Part shown: positions 48,005 through 57,661 of the stretch, one piece after another | How the letters are laid out: every line of letters begins with the position of its first letter | Numbering within the stretch: position 1 is the stretch's first letter | From: an uncultured Candidatus Melainabacteria bacterium | GTDB taxonomy: Bacteria > Cyanobacteriota > Vampirovibrionia > Gastranaerophilales > Gastranaerophilaceae | DNA: 61,499 bases | NCBI GenBank assembly: GCA_950096985.1 | Contig: CATNBA010000010.1 | Coordinates: 1-61,499, forward strand | Direction: 5' to 3' | The notes under the pieces: generated by a model | Seen by the model: the letters and a program-made list of their open reading frames with translations, nothing else | What the model was told of the DNA's origin: nothing | Database searches by the model: none | Program-made: the position numbers and the translations under genes

Positions 48005-49592
48005 CATAAAATCAGGTATAGCAAGAACGCCGCACCGCGGACTTCTTATGGCAACAGGTGTTAGCCGTAAAAATATGAAAGCACCGTTTATTGGCATTGC
48101 AAGTTCGTTTTCGGATTTAGTTCCCGGACATATAGGAATGCGGGATTTGGAACGCCAAATTGAAAAAGGTATCCACAGTGCAGGCGGACAATCGTTTATT
48201 TTCGGAGTTCCCGCAATATGTGACGGAATTGCAATGGGACATGAGGGAATGAGATATTCTCTGCCATCACGCGATTTAATTGCCGATTGCGTTGAAAGCG
48301 TTGCCGCAGCTCATCAGCTTGACGGGCTTGTATTGCTGTCAAATTGTGACAAAATTACCCCCGGAATGTTGATTGGTGCATTGCGTTTGAATATTCCGAC
48401 AATAATTGTTACGGCAGGTCCGATGCTTGACGGAGAATGCGGAAATCATCACAAACTTACCATGGTTACAGGGTCTTTTGAGGCTGTCGGCAAATTCAGA
48501 AAAGGCGAAATTACGGAAGATGAACTTCTCAGAATGGAAGAGGCATCATGCCCGTCAGCCGGCGCGTGTCAGGGAATGTATACTGCAAACACAATGGCTT
48601 GTTTAACAGAAGTTATGGGAATGAGCCTGCCGTATTGTTCAACAGCTTCCGCAGTTTCAGCTCAAAAACGCCGTATAGCTTTTGAAAGCGGGATGAAAAT
48701 TTTAGAATTAGTAGAAAATGATATTAAACCTTCAGATATTATCACACGTGAAAGCCTTAGAAAAACTATTAAGGCAGATCTTGCGCTTGGCGGGTCTACA
48801 AACACTTTTTTACATATTCTTGCAATTGCAAATGCAGGTGAAATTGATATTACATTAAAAGATTTTGAAGAATTAAGCGAAAAAGTTCATCAGATTGTAA
48901 AAATTAATCCATCTTCAACACTTACAATGACAGATTTTCACAATGCAGGCGGAATTCCAGCACTCTTGCAGGCACTTAACGGCGAAAATTCAGCTTACAG
49001 AAACAAAGAAATTATACCCGATTACGACAAATCAACATACACACAGGCTGGACTTGCCGTGCTTTATGGAAATCTTGCAAAAGACGGATGTGTAATTAAA
49101 ACATCAGGCGTAGCACCGGAATGCTACTCATTTGAAGGAAGTGCAAAAACTTTTGACAGTGAAGAAGATGCAATGACTGCTTTAGAAAATGACAAAATTC
49201 AAGAGGGTGATGTTATTGTAATACGTTATGAAGGTCCGAAAGGCGGTCCGGGAATGCGCGAAATGCTTGCTCCGACATCACTTTTGGTGGGTAAAGGATT
49301 GGGTGAAAAATGCGCACTTATAACAGACGGAAGATTTTCAGGTGCAACCAGAGGTATTTGTGTCGGACATATCTGCCCTGAGGCTGCTAACGGCGGTAAA
49401 ATAGCATTAATAGAAAACGGTGATAAAATCAAAATTGATATCAAAAAACGTTCAATAGAACTTCTCGTTTCTGATGCGGAACTTGAAAAACGTCGTAAGA
49501 CTTTAAAACCTTTTGAACCAAAAGTTAAATCAGGCTACCTTGCAAAATATGCGAAAAATGTTCAAGATGCCTCACACGGAGCAATAGTGTGA
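47991..49592 (+). CDS. ilvD: Dihydroxy-acid dehydratase
   Basis: The 533-aa protein has [25 protein letters not shown] and [11 protein letters not shown], with the cysteines of the iron-sulfur cluster. It catalyses the third common step of valine, leucine and isoleucine synthesis. It overlaps nagA by 14 nt. No other ilv genes are in the window. Confidence 0.97.
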   Translation: MKSDNIKSGIARTPHRGLLMATGVSRKNMKAPFIGIASSFSDLVPGHIGMRDLERQIEKGIHSAGGQSFIFGVPAICDGIAMGHEGMRYSLPSRDLIADCVESVAAAHQLDGLVLLSNCDKITPGMLIGALRLNIPTIIVTAGPMLDGECGNHHKLTMVTGSFEAVGKFRKGEITEDELLRMEEASCPSAGACQGMYTANTMACLTEVMGMSLPYCSTASAVSAQKRRIAFESGMKILELVENDIKPSDIITRESLRKTIKADLALGGSTNTFLHILAIANAGEIDITLKDFEELSEKVHQIVKINPSSTLTMTDFHNAGGIPALLQALNGENSAYRNKEIIPDYDKSTYTQAGLAVLYGNLAKDGCVIKTSGVAPECYSFEGSAKTFDSEEDAMTALENDKIQEGDVIVIRYEGPKGGPGMREMLAPTSLLVGKGLGEKCALITDGRFSGATRGICVGHICPEAANGGKIALIENGDKIKIDIKKRSIELLVSDAELEKRRKTLKPFEPKVKSGYLAKYAKNVQDASHGAIV

Positions 49593-50587
49593 AAAAACTT
49601 ACAGATTTTAAAGACGATATTAACAAATGTTCCAAATGCGGACTTTGCCAATCTGTTTGCCCTGTTTACAAACAAACTGGCAACGAATGTGCAGTATCTC
49701 GCGGAAAATTTGTTATGCTTGACGGAGTTTTGAAAGGTGATTTAAAACTCAACAAAAATATCAATAAGTATCTTGATTTATGCCTTAAATGCGGAAAATG
49801 CAAAGATTTTTGCCCGAGCTCAATTGACGTTTGCAAAATCTTTGAAACAGCAAAATATGAGTATATGAAAAATACACTTTGGGGTAAAATTTATTTCTTT
49901 ATACAGTCAAAACTGTTGAGAATAAAACGACTTTCACCAAAACTAAAATCTCGTGGGGCTTTAAAACTTCTTTATTTCAGAGGATGCGTAAACAATCTTT
50001 TCCAAAACAGAATTTTAGAAAAAATACCTGATATTGAAATTATCGAAAAAGATTTTGAATGCTGCGGTGTTCCGTTTTTATCAAGCGGCAATCTTGAAAG
50101 ATTTGAAGAAGTAAAACAGCACAATTTAAAAATGGCAGATTGTGATTTTGATTATATACTTACAGATTGTGCAAGCTGCGAAAGCACTCTTAAAGAATAT
50201 ATTGATGCCAAATTTATAAGCCTTGGTGAACTTATTGTCCGACAGGAAATGAAATTAAAATTTCATAAACCAATAAAAGTTACATTCCACAAGCCTTGCC
50301 ATCTTGAAAACGATGATTTCTTAAAACCGCTGTTGGAAAACTGTGAAAATATCGAATATATAGAAATGGAAAATTATGACGACTGCTGCGGATTCGCAGG
50401 AGAATTTGCGATAAAAAACCACAAAATCTCTATGGCGATTTCCAAGAAAAAAGCTCAGAATATAATAAATACAGGCGCAGATTATGTAATTACAACTTGT
50501 CCTGCCTGTATTTTAGGTTTAAATCAAGGTTTATTGGGAAAGGTTAAAGTCTTGTCCTTAACTGATTTCATTTCCCTAACTCGTTAG
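49589..50587 (+). CDS. Fe-S oxidoreductase, GlcF/LutA-like
   Basis: The 332-aa protein has two 4Fe-4S motifs, [14 protein letters not shown] and [14 protein letters not shown] (residues 15-72), and two CCG-type motifs, FECCGVPFL and DCCGFAGEF, each in a cysteine-rich repeat. This is the layout of glycolate or lactate oxidase iron-sulfur subunits and HdrD. The FAD partner is not in the window. It starts at GTG 49589, overlapping the ilvD stop (GTGA). Its 3' end overlaps proC by 20 nt. Confidence 0.88.
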   Translation: MKKLTDFKDDINKCSKCGLCQSVCPVYKQTGNECAVSRGKFVMLDGVLKGDLKLNKNINKYLDLCLKCGKCKDFCPSSIDVCKIFETAKYEYMKNTLWGKIYFFIQSKLLRIKRLSPKLKSRGALKLLYFRGCVNNLFQNRILEKIPDIEIIEKDFECCGVPFLSSGNLERFEEVKQHNLKMADCDFDYILTDCASCESTLKEYIDAKFISLGELIVRQEMKLKFHKPIKVTFHKPCHLENDDFLKPLLENCENIEYIEMENYDDCCGFAGEFAIKNHKISMAISKKKAQNIINTGADYVITTCPACILGLNQGLLGKVKVLSLTDFISLTR

Positions 50588-51380
50588 CTTTTTTTGCGGT
50601 TTGTTCAATTACGTCATAGAACAATTTTTCCGAATTTTCTTCGTTCATGACAGTAATTCCAACAAATGTACATCCGCCTTTTGTAGCAACATTATCAACC
50701 AAGGTTTGGACAGGAACTTCACCTCTTTGCATAACCATTTTTGCAGAACCGTTTGCAGTTTGAACAGCAAGCATCAATGATTTTTCATAATCGAGTCCGA
50801 GTTTTTCACCTGCACGAGCTATATCCTCTATAACTTTATAGAAAAATGCCGGACCTGAACCTGAAATTGCGGTTACGATGTCAATTTGTTCTTCTTTTAC
50901 TTCAATTGCTTTTCCAATATTTGAAAGAAGTTCTACAACAAATTGAGCATCATCTTCTGTTGCATAAGTTCCTCTACATACACCACTCATGCCTTCTAAT
51001 ATCATAGCGGGAGTATTAGGCATAACCCTTACAACTCTTTGTTTCCCAATAACTTTTTCAATTTTTGATGTTGAAACACCTGCACAAATTGAAACTATAA
51101 GTTTATTTTCATTTAGCTCACCCTTAATTTCTTCCAAAACAGATGCTGCATAATTTGGTTTTGTTGCAATAAAAATAATATCGCTACACACTGCAAGTTC
51201 TTTATTATCAGTAATAACATCAATTCCAAGCCTTTGTTTTGCAAGTTCTGCAATCTCATTATTAACTTCAGAACCTTTAATATTACATGCGGGTAAAAAG
51301 CCGGATGATATAACTCCTTTAATGATTGCACTTGCCATTTTGCCGCATCCGATAAATCCAATTTTACATTTTTTGTTCAT
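50568..51380 (-). CDS. proC: Pyrroline-5-carboxylate reductase
   Basis: The 270-aa protein begins with the Rossmann motif IGFIGCGKMASAIIKG and contains VRVMPNTPAMI and the C-terminal family signature near TLVDNVATKGGCTFVG, with GSGPAFFYK. It makes proline from pyrroline-5-carboxylate with NADPH. It converges on the Fe-S gene with a 20-nt overlap. Confidence 0.97.
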   Translation of the reverse strand: MNKKCKIGFIGCGKMASAIIKGVISSGFLPACNIKGSEVNNEIAELAKQRLGIDVITDNKELAVCSDIIFIATKPNYAASVLEEIKGELNENKLIVSICAGVSTSKIEKVIGKQRVVRVMPNTPAMILEGMSGVCRGTYATEDDAQFVVELLSNIGKAIEVKEEQIDIVTAISGSGPAFFYKVIEDIARAGEKLGLDYEKSLMLAVQTANGSAKMVMQRGEVPVQTLVDNVATKGGCTFVGITVMNEENSEKLFYDVIEQTAKKANELGK

Positions 51381-51407
51381 ATTATTTAACCTGCTCCCTT
51401 TTTCTTG

Positions 51408-51436
51408 TTGACTAAAAACTTTTTTTAATTTACATT
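51408..51436 (+). promoter_or_regulatory. Possible promoter of rpmH
   Basis: TTGACT (51408-51413) and TACATT (51431-51436) are 17 nt apart. A second TATAAT lies at 51455-51460, close to the ribosome site, without a matched -35. Confidence 0.45.
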
Positions 51437-51478
51437 AAAATTATACGACAAAAATATAATTTAAAAGGAATTAAAAAA

Positions 51479-51631
51479 ATGAGACGTACACTAGAAGGAA
51501 CAAAAATTAAAAGACAACGCGTAAGCGGATTTAGAGCAAGAATGGCTACACCTGGCGGACAGGAAGTTTTAAACAGACGCCGTGCTAAAGGTCGTCATAA
51601 ATTAGCTATCACAGGTTCTAAAAGAGCTTAA
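51479..51631 (+). CDS. rpmH: Ribosomal protein bL34
   Basis: A 50-codon frame encodes [20 protein letters not shown] followed by [15 protein letters not shown] and [10 protein letters not shown] motifs, typical of bL34, although the N-terminus differs from the usual MKRTYQPS. AAAAGGAA precedes the ATG. The stop overlaps the rnpA start (TAATG). Confidence 0.95.
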   Translation: MRRTLEGTKIKRQRVSGFRARMATPGGQEVLNRRRAKGRHKLAITGSKRA

Positions 51632-51984
51632 TGCTACCCAGACAGTACAGGCTAAAAAATAAATTAGCTTTTAATGCAACATACAGAGTAAAAAACTCCA
51701 CCCATATGGGCGGAGTAACTTTGTTTGCAGGAATATTAAAAAAAGATACCGGCACAGATACTCGTGTCGGTTTTGTTGTTAGCAAAAAAACTCATAAACG
51801 CGCAGTAAAAAGAAACCGGCTAAAAAGACTTATGCGCGAATGCTATAGACTATTATTAAAAGAAAATAACCTCGGAAATTCTCAAAATTATATGTCATTA
51901 ATTTTTGTCGGAGGAGAAAATTCTCTTGATAAAAATTTTGCAGAAATGCAAAATATAATTAAAACACTTATACAGAGGCTATAA
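51631..51984 (+). CDS. rnpA: Ribonuclease P protein component
   Basis: The 117-aa basic protein has RVGFVVSKKTHKRAVKRNRLKRLMRE, shortened here to the family signature KRNRLKRLMRE, which binds the RNase P RNA. It matures the 5' ends of tRNAs. It overlaps both rpmH and the following gene by one base. dnaA is not beside it, so this is not an origin. Confidence 0.95.
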   Translation: MLPRQYRLKNKLAFNATYRVKNSTHMGGVTLFAGILKKDTGTDTRVGFVVSKKTHKRAVKRNRLKRLMRECYRLLLKENNLGNSQNYMSLIFVGGENSLDKNFAEMQNIIKTLIQRL

Positions 51985-52505
51985 TGCTTGAAGGAATATT
52001 TGTCGAAAATGTATTAACACATCCTAATATCAGACCATACCCGCAAGAACCGCAGGAAACCTCAAGCTATTTTATCGGAACACAAGCAATTTACAGATAT
52101 TCTCTTAAAGATTCCGATTACCCGACAATTATAATACCGGACCCGCTTTACGATAATAAAGGTGATGTTATTAACCCTGGTTATTACGAACTTGCACTCA
52201 CGGACAGCAGAGAATTCCTTATTCTTATGCAGACAAAAATCCCGCGTGCAGTTATTCCTGTGATAAAAATAGAAGAGGATATGTCTGAACAAGAACGATT
52301 AAATAACAAAACTGTAAAAAAAGAACTTAAAAAAGAACAAAAAAACAGAGAGAAAACGAATAAAAAACGCGCAAAAGCCGGAATGCCACCAGACGAACCA
52401 AAAATTTATATGGAAGCCGACATTGAATATAACCCTAAAGGTGAATACTATCTCATTAAATATCAACGTGATAAAATTAAGGCGTGGGGAGTTTTCAAAG
52501 GTTGA
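51984..52505 (+). CDS. Protein of unknown function in the rnpA operon
   Basis: The 173-aa soluble protein is not recognised. The first half looks folded (YFIGTQAIYRYSL, YPTIIIPDPLYD). Residues 100-135 are a Lys/Glu/Arg-rich helix (KKELKKEQKNREKTNKKR), which could bind RNA. The end (EYNPKGEYYLIKYQRDKIKAWGV) is beta-like. Its start overlaps the rnpA stop (TAATG). In many bacteria yidD and yidC follow rnpA; this protein resembles neither. Confidence 0.8.
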   Translation: MLEGIFVENVLTHPNIRPYPQEPQETSSYFIGTQAIYRYSLKDSDYPTIIIPDPLYDNKGDVINPGYYELALTDSREFLILMQTKIPRAVIPVIKIEEDMSEQERLNNKTVKKELKKEQKNREKTNKKRAKAGMPPDEPKIYMEADIEYNPKGEYYLIKYQRDKIKAWGVFKG

Positions 52506-52544
52506 TTATTAAGTAATGTAAAAAAAATAAAAATTCAGTAAATT

Positions 52545-52684
52545 CCTCTGCAATATATACGTTATATATAATATGTGCAATACCATGCTTATGCATGAAA
52601 AAATAACAGAGGAGTATACTATGTTTTAAATCAACATTAATATTTCGTAACAAAAAGGCAAAAAATGTTTTTTTCTGCCTTTTA
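52545..52684 (+). promoter_or_regulatory. Candidate leader or small transcript upstream of the adhesin
   Basis: TATAAT lies at 52567-52572 and a hairpin CATGC/GCATG at 52584-52597. A ribosome-like AGAGGAG precedes a two-codon frame, ATG-TTT-TAA (52621-52629). CCTCTG (52545-52550) can pair with CAGAGG (52607-52612), which covers that ribosome site. AAAAGGCA (52653-52660) with TGCCTTTT (52676-52683) forms a terminator-like stem. The parts look like a short transcript that ends before the adhesin promoter. Confidence 0.35.
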
Positions 52685-52734
52685 TAATTTTATGATATAA
52701 TGTGAAGAATAATACTAACAAAAGGAGTATATTT

Positions 52735-55311
52735 ATGAACAAAAAACAGTTGATTGTTGCAGCTATAGCAACAGTAATGTCTGTTTCTGGAGCACACGCA
52801 GTATCCGACATCACTGGCATCACTAATGGCGGATCCGGCTCTTTTGACATCAAACCAGAACAGGTTAACGGAGATGTTGGTTACAGATATTATGATAATT
52901 TTAACTTGGGCCAAGGTGATATAGCAAACTTAATTTATCAAGCTATGAAAAGCGGTGAATTAAGAGACTTGAATACTTTCATTAACCTTGTAGGAAATCA
53001 AGTTAAAATTAATGGTTTATTAAATGCCATTAAAAATGATGGAACAGGTCATGCTGTTTTTATTTCACCTAAAGGTATGGTAGTTGGAGCATCAGGTGTT
53101 TTGAACGTAGGAACTTTATCTGTAGTTACTCCGACAGATACAAACTTTAATAAAATGAAAACCGAATATGGTAATGCAAACTTCACGACCATAAACAATA
53201 TCTCTACAATGAGAAACGGCGCAGGAAATAACTATGGCGGAAATGCTCCTGTCAGCATTGAAGGTAAAATTCTTGCAAGAAATGGTGTTGACATCCGCGG
53301 TTCTCAAGTTGATATTGCCGGAACAATTGTTAACGGCTACAAAGGCATAAACGTATTTGATACTAAAGCACAAGCTGATGCAATCTTTACTCAATTAGTA
53401 AATACTGATGGGTCAATCAAAGCTGCTACAAGCATGATAGCTGATAATGCAGGACGCATCGTTATTAAATCCGGTGCCGGCACAAATGCAGGTATCAATA
53501 TTACAGGTAAAGTTGCTAACCTTAACAGAACAGAAACTGCTATTACTAACCATGGTAACAACGGTTTAACAGTTGCGGGTTCGGTTGCATCTAACGGCAA
53601 ATTAAATGTTTATAATAATAATACTGCAAGCGACCTTGTTGTAAGCGGTAATTTAACAAACAAAAATGCAATTTTATCTGTATCTAACAAAGGTAAAAAC
53701 CTTAACATTACATCAACAGGTAAACTTACAACAGATAATGATTTAGAGGTTGTAAACAACGGTTCAGGTCAGTTAATTTTGGCAGGTAACGCAGTATCAA
53801 ACGGAAAAGCTGATATTGTTAACAGAGCTGCCGGCGGTATGAACATTTCAGGTACTATAGGAAATGCATCTACTACCCCTACAGTAAGAATTGTTAACGA
53901 AAACGGTAAACTTACATTTACAGGTAAAGCATACGCACAAGAATCTGTTTCATTTAGAAATCAAGCTAACGGAACAGGTATGGAAATCGGCGGTACAATT
54001 AAAGCCGGTGAAGGTGTATTAGTTCATAATAAAGGCGGTAATGCACTGCTAAAAGGAACTATTGAAGTTGAAGACGGCAATGTTGCAGTTATGAACGAAG
54101 GCACAGGTAAATTAACTACTGCAAATACAAATAGAATAACAAACGGCAACGGAAACGTAGCTATTAAAAATACTGCAACAGGTGGTATGGAACTTAATGG
54201 AACTATTACAAATGAAGGTGAAGTTGCTATCAATAACCTTGGCGGTGCTGCAGTAGTAAACGGAGAAATCAATAATACCGGCAACATCGGCATTGTCAAT
54301 AAAGGTAACGGCACAGGCTTAACAATTGGCGGTACTATTAATAATGAAGGTAAGATTAAACTTGTAAACTCTACAGGTGCTAACGGCTTAACAGTTAACG
54401 GAACAGTTAACAATGCAGGCGGCGGTAATTTATACCTTTATAATGATGCAGGTCACACTACAATCAATGGTACATTAAATAACACTGAAGCAGGTAACTT
54501 GTATGTATTATCCAGAAACACTTCTACTGGTATTACAACAGGAGCTGATAGCGTAATTTCAAATGAAACCGGCAATCTTGCTATTAAACATAACGGCTCT
54601 GGAGCTAAAAACGGAGTTGGTATGAACTTAAACGGAACAGTAACTAACGATGGTGAAATTGCTATTAACAACTATACAGGCAATATGAATGTTGCAGGTA
54701 CAATCACTCAAGAAGGCAACAAAACAATCGGTATTATAAATAGAGCTGCATCTGAAGATAAAGCAGGAACTGCATTAGGCGGAAATGCAATGACAGTTAA
54801 TGCAACTATTAACGGCGGTGATATTAACATTAAAAACAATGGTTCAGGCGACATGACTGTAAATGGAGAAATAACTCATAACGGCAGATTAAATATCCTT
54901 GGTAACGAAGGAAACTTAATCTTGGGTGGAAAAATCCATAACACAGGTACAGATATGACTTATGCCGCATCAAGAGCAGAAGGTGACGGTATCGATGTTA
55001 AATCAACATTTAATGCAGATGCTAATAACGGCGGTACAATCTTAATCAAAAATATCACAGGTCAAAATGGCTTGAAATACGACGGTACAATGACTTCAAA
55101 CAAACAAGCTGAAGTTTATAACAAAGTCGGTGATATGACAGTAACAGGTGCAATTAATGCAGCTCCTGCAGTAATCCTTAACACAGGAAAAGGTTTAACT
55201 GTAAGTGATACAGCTAACTTGCAAGGCGATGTAAAAATTGTTAATAAAGGGTCAGAAAAAGCAACAGTTGCTGATAAATACAAAGACAATTTCCGTGAAT
55301 CTACAAAATAA
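52735..55311 (+). CDS. Secreted haemagglutinin-like repeat adhesin
   Basis: The 858-aa protein has a signal peptide ending AHA at residue 22. Residues about 25-150 resemble the haemagglutination/TPS domain (GHAVFISPKGMVVGASGVLNVG). From about residue 150 to the end it is a long Gly/Asn/Thr-rich series of imperfect beta-helix repeats (such as LTVNGTVNN, LTIGGTINNEG). No membrane anchor, autotransporter barrel or partner transporter gene is seen here. The ATG at 52735 has AAAGGAG 7 nt upstream and an extended -10 (TGATATAAT, 52693-52701). A surface or biofilm role is inferred. Confidence 0.85.
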   Translation: MNKKQLIVAAIATVMSVSGAHAVSDITGITNGGSGSFDIKPEQVNGDVGYRYYDNFNLGQGDIANLIYQAMKSGELRDLNTFINLVGNQVKINGLLNAIKNDGTGHAVFISPKGMVVGASGVLNVGTLSVVTPTDTNFNKMKTEYGNANFTTINNISTMRNGAGNNYGGNAPVSIEGKILARNGVDIRGSQVDIAGTIVNGYKGINVFDTKAQADAIFTQLVNTDGSIKAATSMIADNAGRIVIKSGAGTNAGINITGKVANLNRTETAITNHGNNGLTVAGSVASNGKLNVYNNNTASDLVVSGNLTNKNAILSVSNKGKNLNITSTGKLTTDNDLEVVNNGSGQLILAGNAVSNGKADIVNRAAGGMNISGTIGNASTTPTVRIVNENGKLTFTGKAYAQESVSFRNQANGTGMEIGGTIKAGEGVLVHNKGGNALLKGTIEVEDGNVAVMNEGTGKLTTANTNRITNGNGNVAIKNTATGGMELNGTITNEGEVAINNLGGAAVVNGEINNTGNIGIVNKGNGTGLTIGGTINNEGKIKLVNSTGANGLTVNGTVNNAGGGNLYLYNDAGHTTINGTLNNTEAGNLYVLSRNTSTGITTGADSVISNETGNLAIKHNGSGAKNGVGMNLNGTVTNDGEIAINNYTGNMNVAGTITQEGNKTIGIINRAASEDKAGTALGGNAMTVNATINGGDINIKNNGSGDMTVNGEITHNGRLNILGNEGNLILGGKIHNTGTDMTYAASRAEGDGIDVKSTFNADANNGGTILIKNITGQNGLKYDGTMTSNKQAEVYNKVGDMTVTGAINAAPAVILNTGKGLTVSDTANLQGDVKIVNKGSEKATVADKYKDNFRESTK

Positions 55312-55326
55312 ATAGTAAATAATAAC

Positions 55327-55361
55327 AAAAAACGGATACCTAATAAGGTATCCGTTTTTTT
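55327..55361 (+). terminator. Terminator of the adhesin gene
   Basis: AAAAAACGGATACC (55327-55340) pairs with GGTATCCGTTTTTT (55347-55360) around TAATAA. This 14-bp stem also suits the opposite strand. Confidence 0.93.
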
Positions 55362-55374
55362 ATTTAAAAAATAC

Positions 55375-55403
55375 TTGATTTTTGTTTTTCAGCATTTTAT
55401 AAT
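55375..55403 (+). promoter_or_regulatory. Promoter of the initiator tRNA gene
   Basis: TTGATT (55375-55380) and TATAAT (55398-55403) are exactly 17 nt apart. The tRNA 5' end follows 17 nt later, a normal tRNA leader. Confidence 0.75.
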
Positions 55404-55420
55404 AGGTTGTAATTAAATAT

Positions 55421-55459
<39 letters not shown>

Positions 55460-55547
55460 GACTCATTTTAGATTTACTTCCTTGCTTGATATAATCAGTG
55501 TTATTGGTATTTATAAAATACTTATTTTTTGATGTAAATTGTAGGGA

Positions 55548-55587
55548 AGACCTATAATTATTGTAGGTCTTTTTATAGGTCTTTTTT
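55548..55587 (+). terminator. Tandem alternative terminator at the element edge
   Basis: AGACCTAT (55548-55555) can pair with TAGGTCT (55564-55570) followed by TTTT, or with ATAGGTCT (55575-55582) followed by TTTTT. It would stop transcription from the tRNA promoter entering the element. It lies just beyond the integrase stop. Confidence 0.6.
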
Positions 55588-55606
55588 CCCTGCAACTTAT
55601 CATATT

Positions 55607-56866
55607 TTATGCACCCCAATCGTCTTGTTGCGGTAACATTTCTTCCGGTATCTCTTTTTCAATGTCATTAAAATATCCTTTAAATATAAAAGATGACTTC
55701 TTAATTTCTTTCCGCAATTTTTCCGGCATTACATGAGTATAAGTATCTAATGTTATACCAACACAACTATGCCCCATTATTTGAGATACCGTTTTTGCTT
55801 CATACTGTCCGCTTTCAAATAATCTTGTCGCGTATGAATGTCTTAAATCGTGTATTCTAAAATGTTCAATCCCAAGTTCATTAAGTTTGTTGTTCAGATA
55901 TTTTCTAAAAACTGTATCGCAAATAAAGTATCCGTCATTTTTTGCAAATACTAAATCAAGGTCGCGGCGATATTCAGTACCTAATCTAAGCAAATTCGGA
56001 GCTTGTTTGCGTTTGACTTTTTTTAGAACTTGCATTACATCTTCTAACATAGGTAATGTACGATTAGAATGTCGTGTTTTAGTTGATTTAATAATTTGAA
56101 GCTGAAATTTTCTTTTTGAACTTTTGTCTGTATTTGGAACCGCTTGCAACTGTTGGTCAATTCTGATTTCTTCTTTATCAAAGTTTACTTTTGACCATTG
56201 CAATCCAAGAGCTTCCCCTAATCTTACGCCTGTACAAAGTAGAAATACTATTAGGTAATCCATAGTTGTACCACTTTTAATACAAGATTTAGCCAGTTTT
56301 TCCGCTTCTTCTGGTAACAATGTAGTTGCAAAAGTTTTATGTCTTTTAGGTAGTTCAGCCTTTTCGTTGGGATTACAAGGTATCAAATCATTTTTATATG
56401 CACATTTGAACATTCTGTTTGCGACTGTATAAATGTTTTTGATTGTTTTAGGGCTTAATTTTTCCCCTTTTGCATTCGTCTTATTTGCACATCTAATATA
56501 AAAACGGTTTAAGGCTTGACCTGTAATTTTATTTAAACGATATTGTCCTATACCACTAATAATATGTGCATCTAAAATACTGCGGTCGTCGCTTTGTGTC
56601 GTGATTTTAACTTTGCCTACTACATAATTATCATACCAGTAATTTGCATATTGCTCGATAGTCCAATTTCCATTGGCATCTTGCGTATATATGCCGTCTT
56701 GTTCATTTCTCCAAGTTGCCGCTCTTTCTAAACATTCTTCTTTGGTTTTAGCCCAAAAGTATTTATACTTAGTTTTACCGCTATTATCTTGGTATGAAAT
56801 TCTATAATCAAAGCCATTGCCATTTTTTGAAAAACATCCTTCCCCGTTACGTCTTCTCTTAGCCAT
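55607..56866 (-). CDS. int: Tyrosine-type site-specific integrase
   Basis: The 419-aa protein has an N-terminal arm-binding region, a SAM-like core-binding domain and the catalytic set: Arg in TGVRLGEALGLQW, HDLRH (His/Arg near residues 339 and 342), GH near 366 and the nucleophile Tyr in TLDTYTHV near 376. It would insert the element at tRNA-fMet. ATG 56866 is chosen because GAGGAG is 7 nt upstream; the ATG at 56872 is too close to it. It overlaps the recombinase gene by 8 nt. Confidence 0.93.
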   Translation of the reverse strand: MAKRRRNGEGCFSKNGNGFDYRISYQDNSGKTKYKYFWAKTKEECLERAATWRNEQDGIYTQDANGNWTIEQYANYWYDNYVVGKVKITTQSDDRSILDAHIISGIGQYRLNKITGQALNRFYIRCANKTNAKGEKLSPKTIKNIYTVANRMFKCAYKNDLIPCNPNEKAELPKRHKTFATTLLPEEAEKLAKSCIKSGTTMDYLIVFLLCTGVRLGEALGLQWSKVNFDKEEIRIDQQLQAVPNTDKSSKRKFQLQIIKSTKTRHSNRTLPMLEDVMQVLKKVKRKQAPNLLRLGTEYRRDLDLVFAKNDGYFICDTVFRKYLNNKLNELGIEHFRIHDLRHSYATRLFESGQYEAKTVSQIMGHSCVGITLDTYTHVMPEKLRKEIKKSSFIFKGYFNDIEKEIPEEMLPQQDDWGA

Positions 56867-57446
56867 TTGCATTCTCCTCTCTTACGAACTTGTAGAATGC
56901 GTATTCGCTAATATTCAACTCGCGGATAGCAACATTTGATTTGATTTCACGATTAAGCCATTTCTTGTAAACCTCACTAAAATTAACAGGTTTCGGCACT
57001 TGCTTTCGCCCTTTGTATTTGCCCTGCTTTTTAGCAACTGCAATGCCGTCGCGTTGGCGTTCCAAAAGATTAGCACGCTCAAACTCGTAAATCGCGGCAA
57101 GAAATGTAATCATCAATTTGCCGAAATTGCTTGTTGTGTCAATGCTTTCCTTAATGCTAAATAAGCCTACACCTTTGTTATTAAGATATTCGACGATATC
57201 TAATAAATCTTTAGTGTTTCTGGCAAGACGTGATAAGTCTTTTACATAAACGGTGTCGCCCTCTCTAACATAATCTAACATCATTTGTAGCTGTGGACGT
57301 GCGGTATTCTTTCCGCTAAGTTTCTCTTCAAAAACTTTGTCCATACCCACATTTCTCAGCAGCGATTTTTGACTTTCAGTGTTCTGTTCAATGGTGCTAA
57401 CCCTGATGTACCCGACTTTTTGACCTTTGGTCGTCATTCTGTTCAT
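56859..57446 (-). CDS. Serine recombinase (resolvase/invertase)
   Basis: The 195-aa protein has the resolvase catalytic domain with YIRVSTIEQN (nucleophile Ser17), KDLSRLARNTKDLL and the long E helix, and a C-terminal helix-turn-helix (NVAIRELNISEYAFYKFV). This is the small resolvase/invertase type. AAGGAG precedes ATG 57446. It is directly coupled to the integrase downstream. Whether it inverts a segment or resolves dimers is unknown. Confidence 0.93.
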   Translation of the reverse strand: MNRMTTKGQKVGYIRVSTIEQNTESQKSLLRNVGMDKVFEEKLSGKNTARPQLQMMLDYVREGDTVYVKDLSRLARNTKDLLDIVEYLNNKGVGLFSIKESIDTTSNFGKLMITFLAAIYEFERANLLERQRDGIAVAKKQGKYKGRKQVPKPVNFSEVYKKWLNREIKSNVAIRELNISEYAFYKFVREENANG

Positions 57447-57489
57447 AGTAAAAATCTCCTTTTACTTACTTGTAGGATGACGAGTGTTT

Positions 57490-57661
57490 GAAGTAAAGAC
57501 TTCACCACTGAATTGACTGAAAAATCAAAATCTAAGTCTATTCAGGGAGTTTTAAATACCAAATTTTCGCCTGTTTAGAGTGTACTCTAACAAGTGATAA
57601 AACTTAATCAAGTTCGATTAAGTGGTAACTTTTCTCCCCCCAATGATAAGTGCAAGTTATC
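57490..57661. promoter_or_regulatory. Cluster of five inverted repeats upstream of the recombinase
   Basis: The repeats are GAAGT/ACTTC (57490-57503), CTGAATTGACT/AGTCTATTCAG (57508-57518 with 57535-57545, one mismatch), TTAGAGT-GT-ACTCTAA (57575-57590), ACTTAATC/GATTAAGT (57602-57609 with 57616-57623) and GATAA/TTATC (57645-57661). A recombination site or operator array for the adjacent recombinases is inferred from position. Confidence 0.4.

Noticed and set aside
51400..51640. Replication origin near rpmH-rnpA
   Set aside because: No dnaA gene and no cluster of DnaA boxes (TTATCCACA-like) are visible around it.
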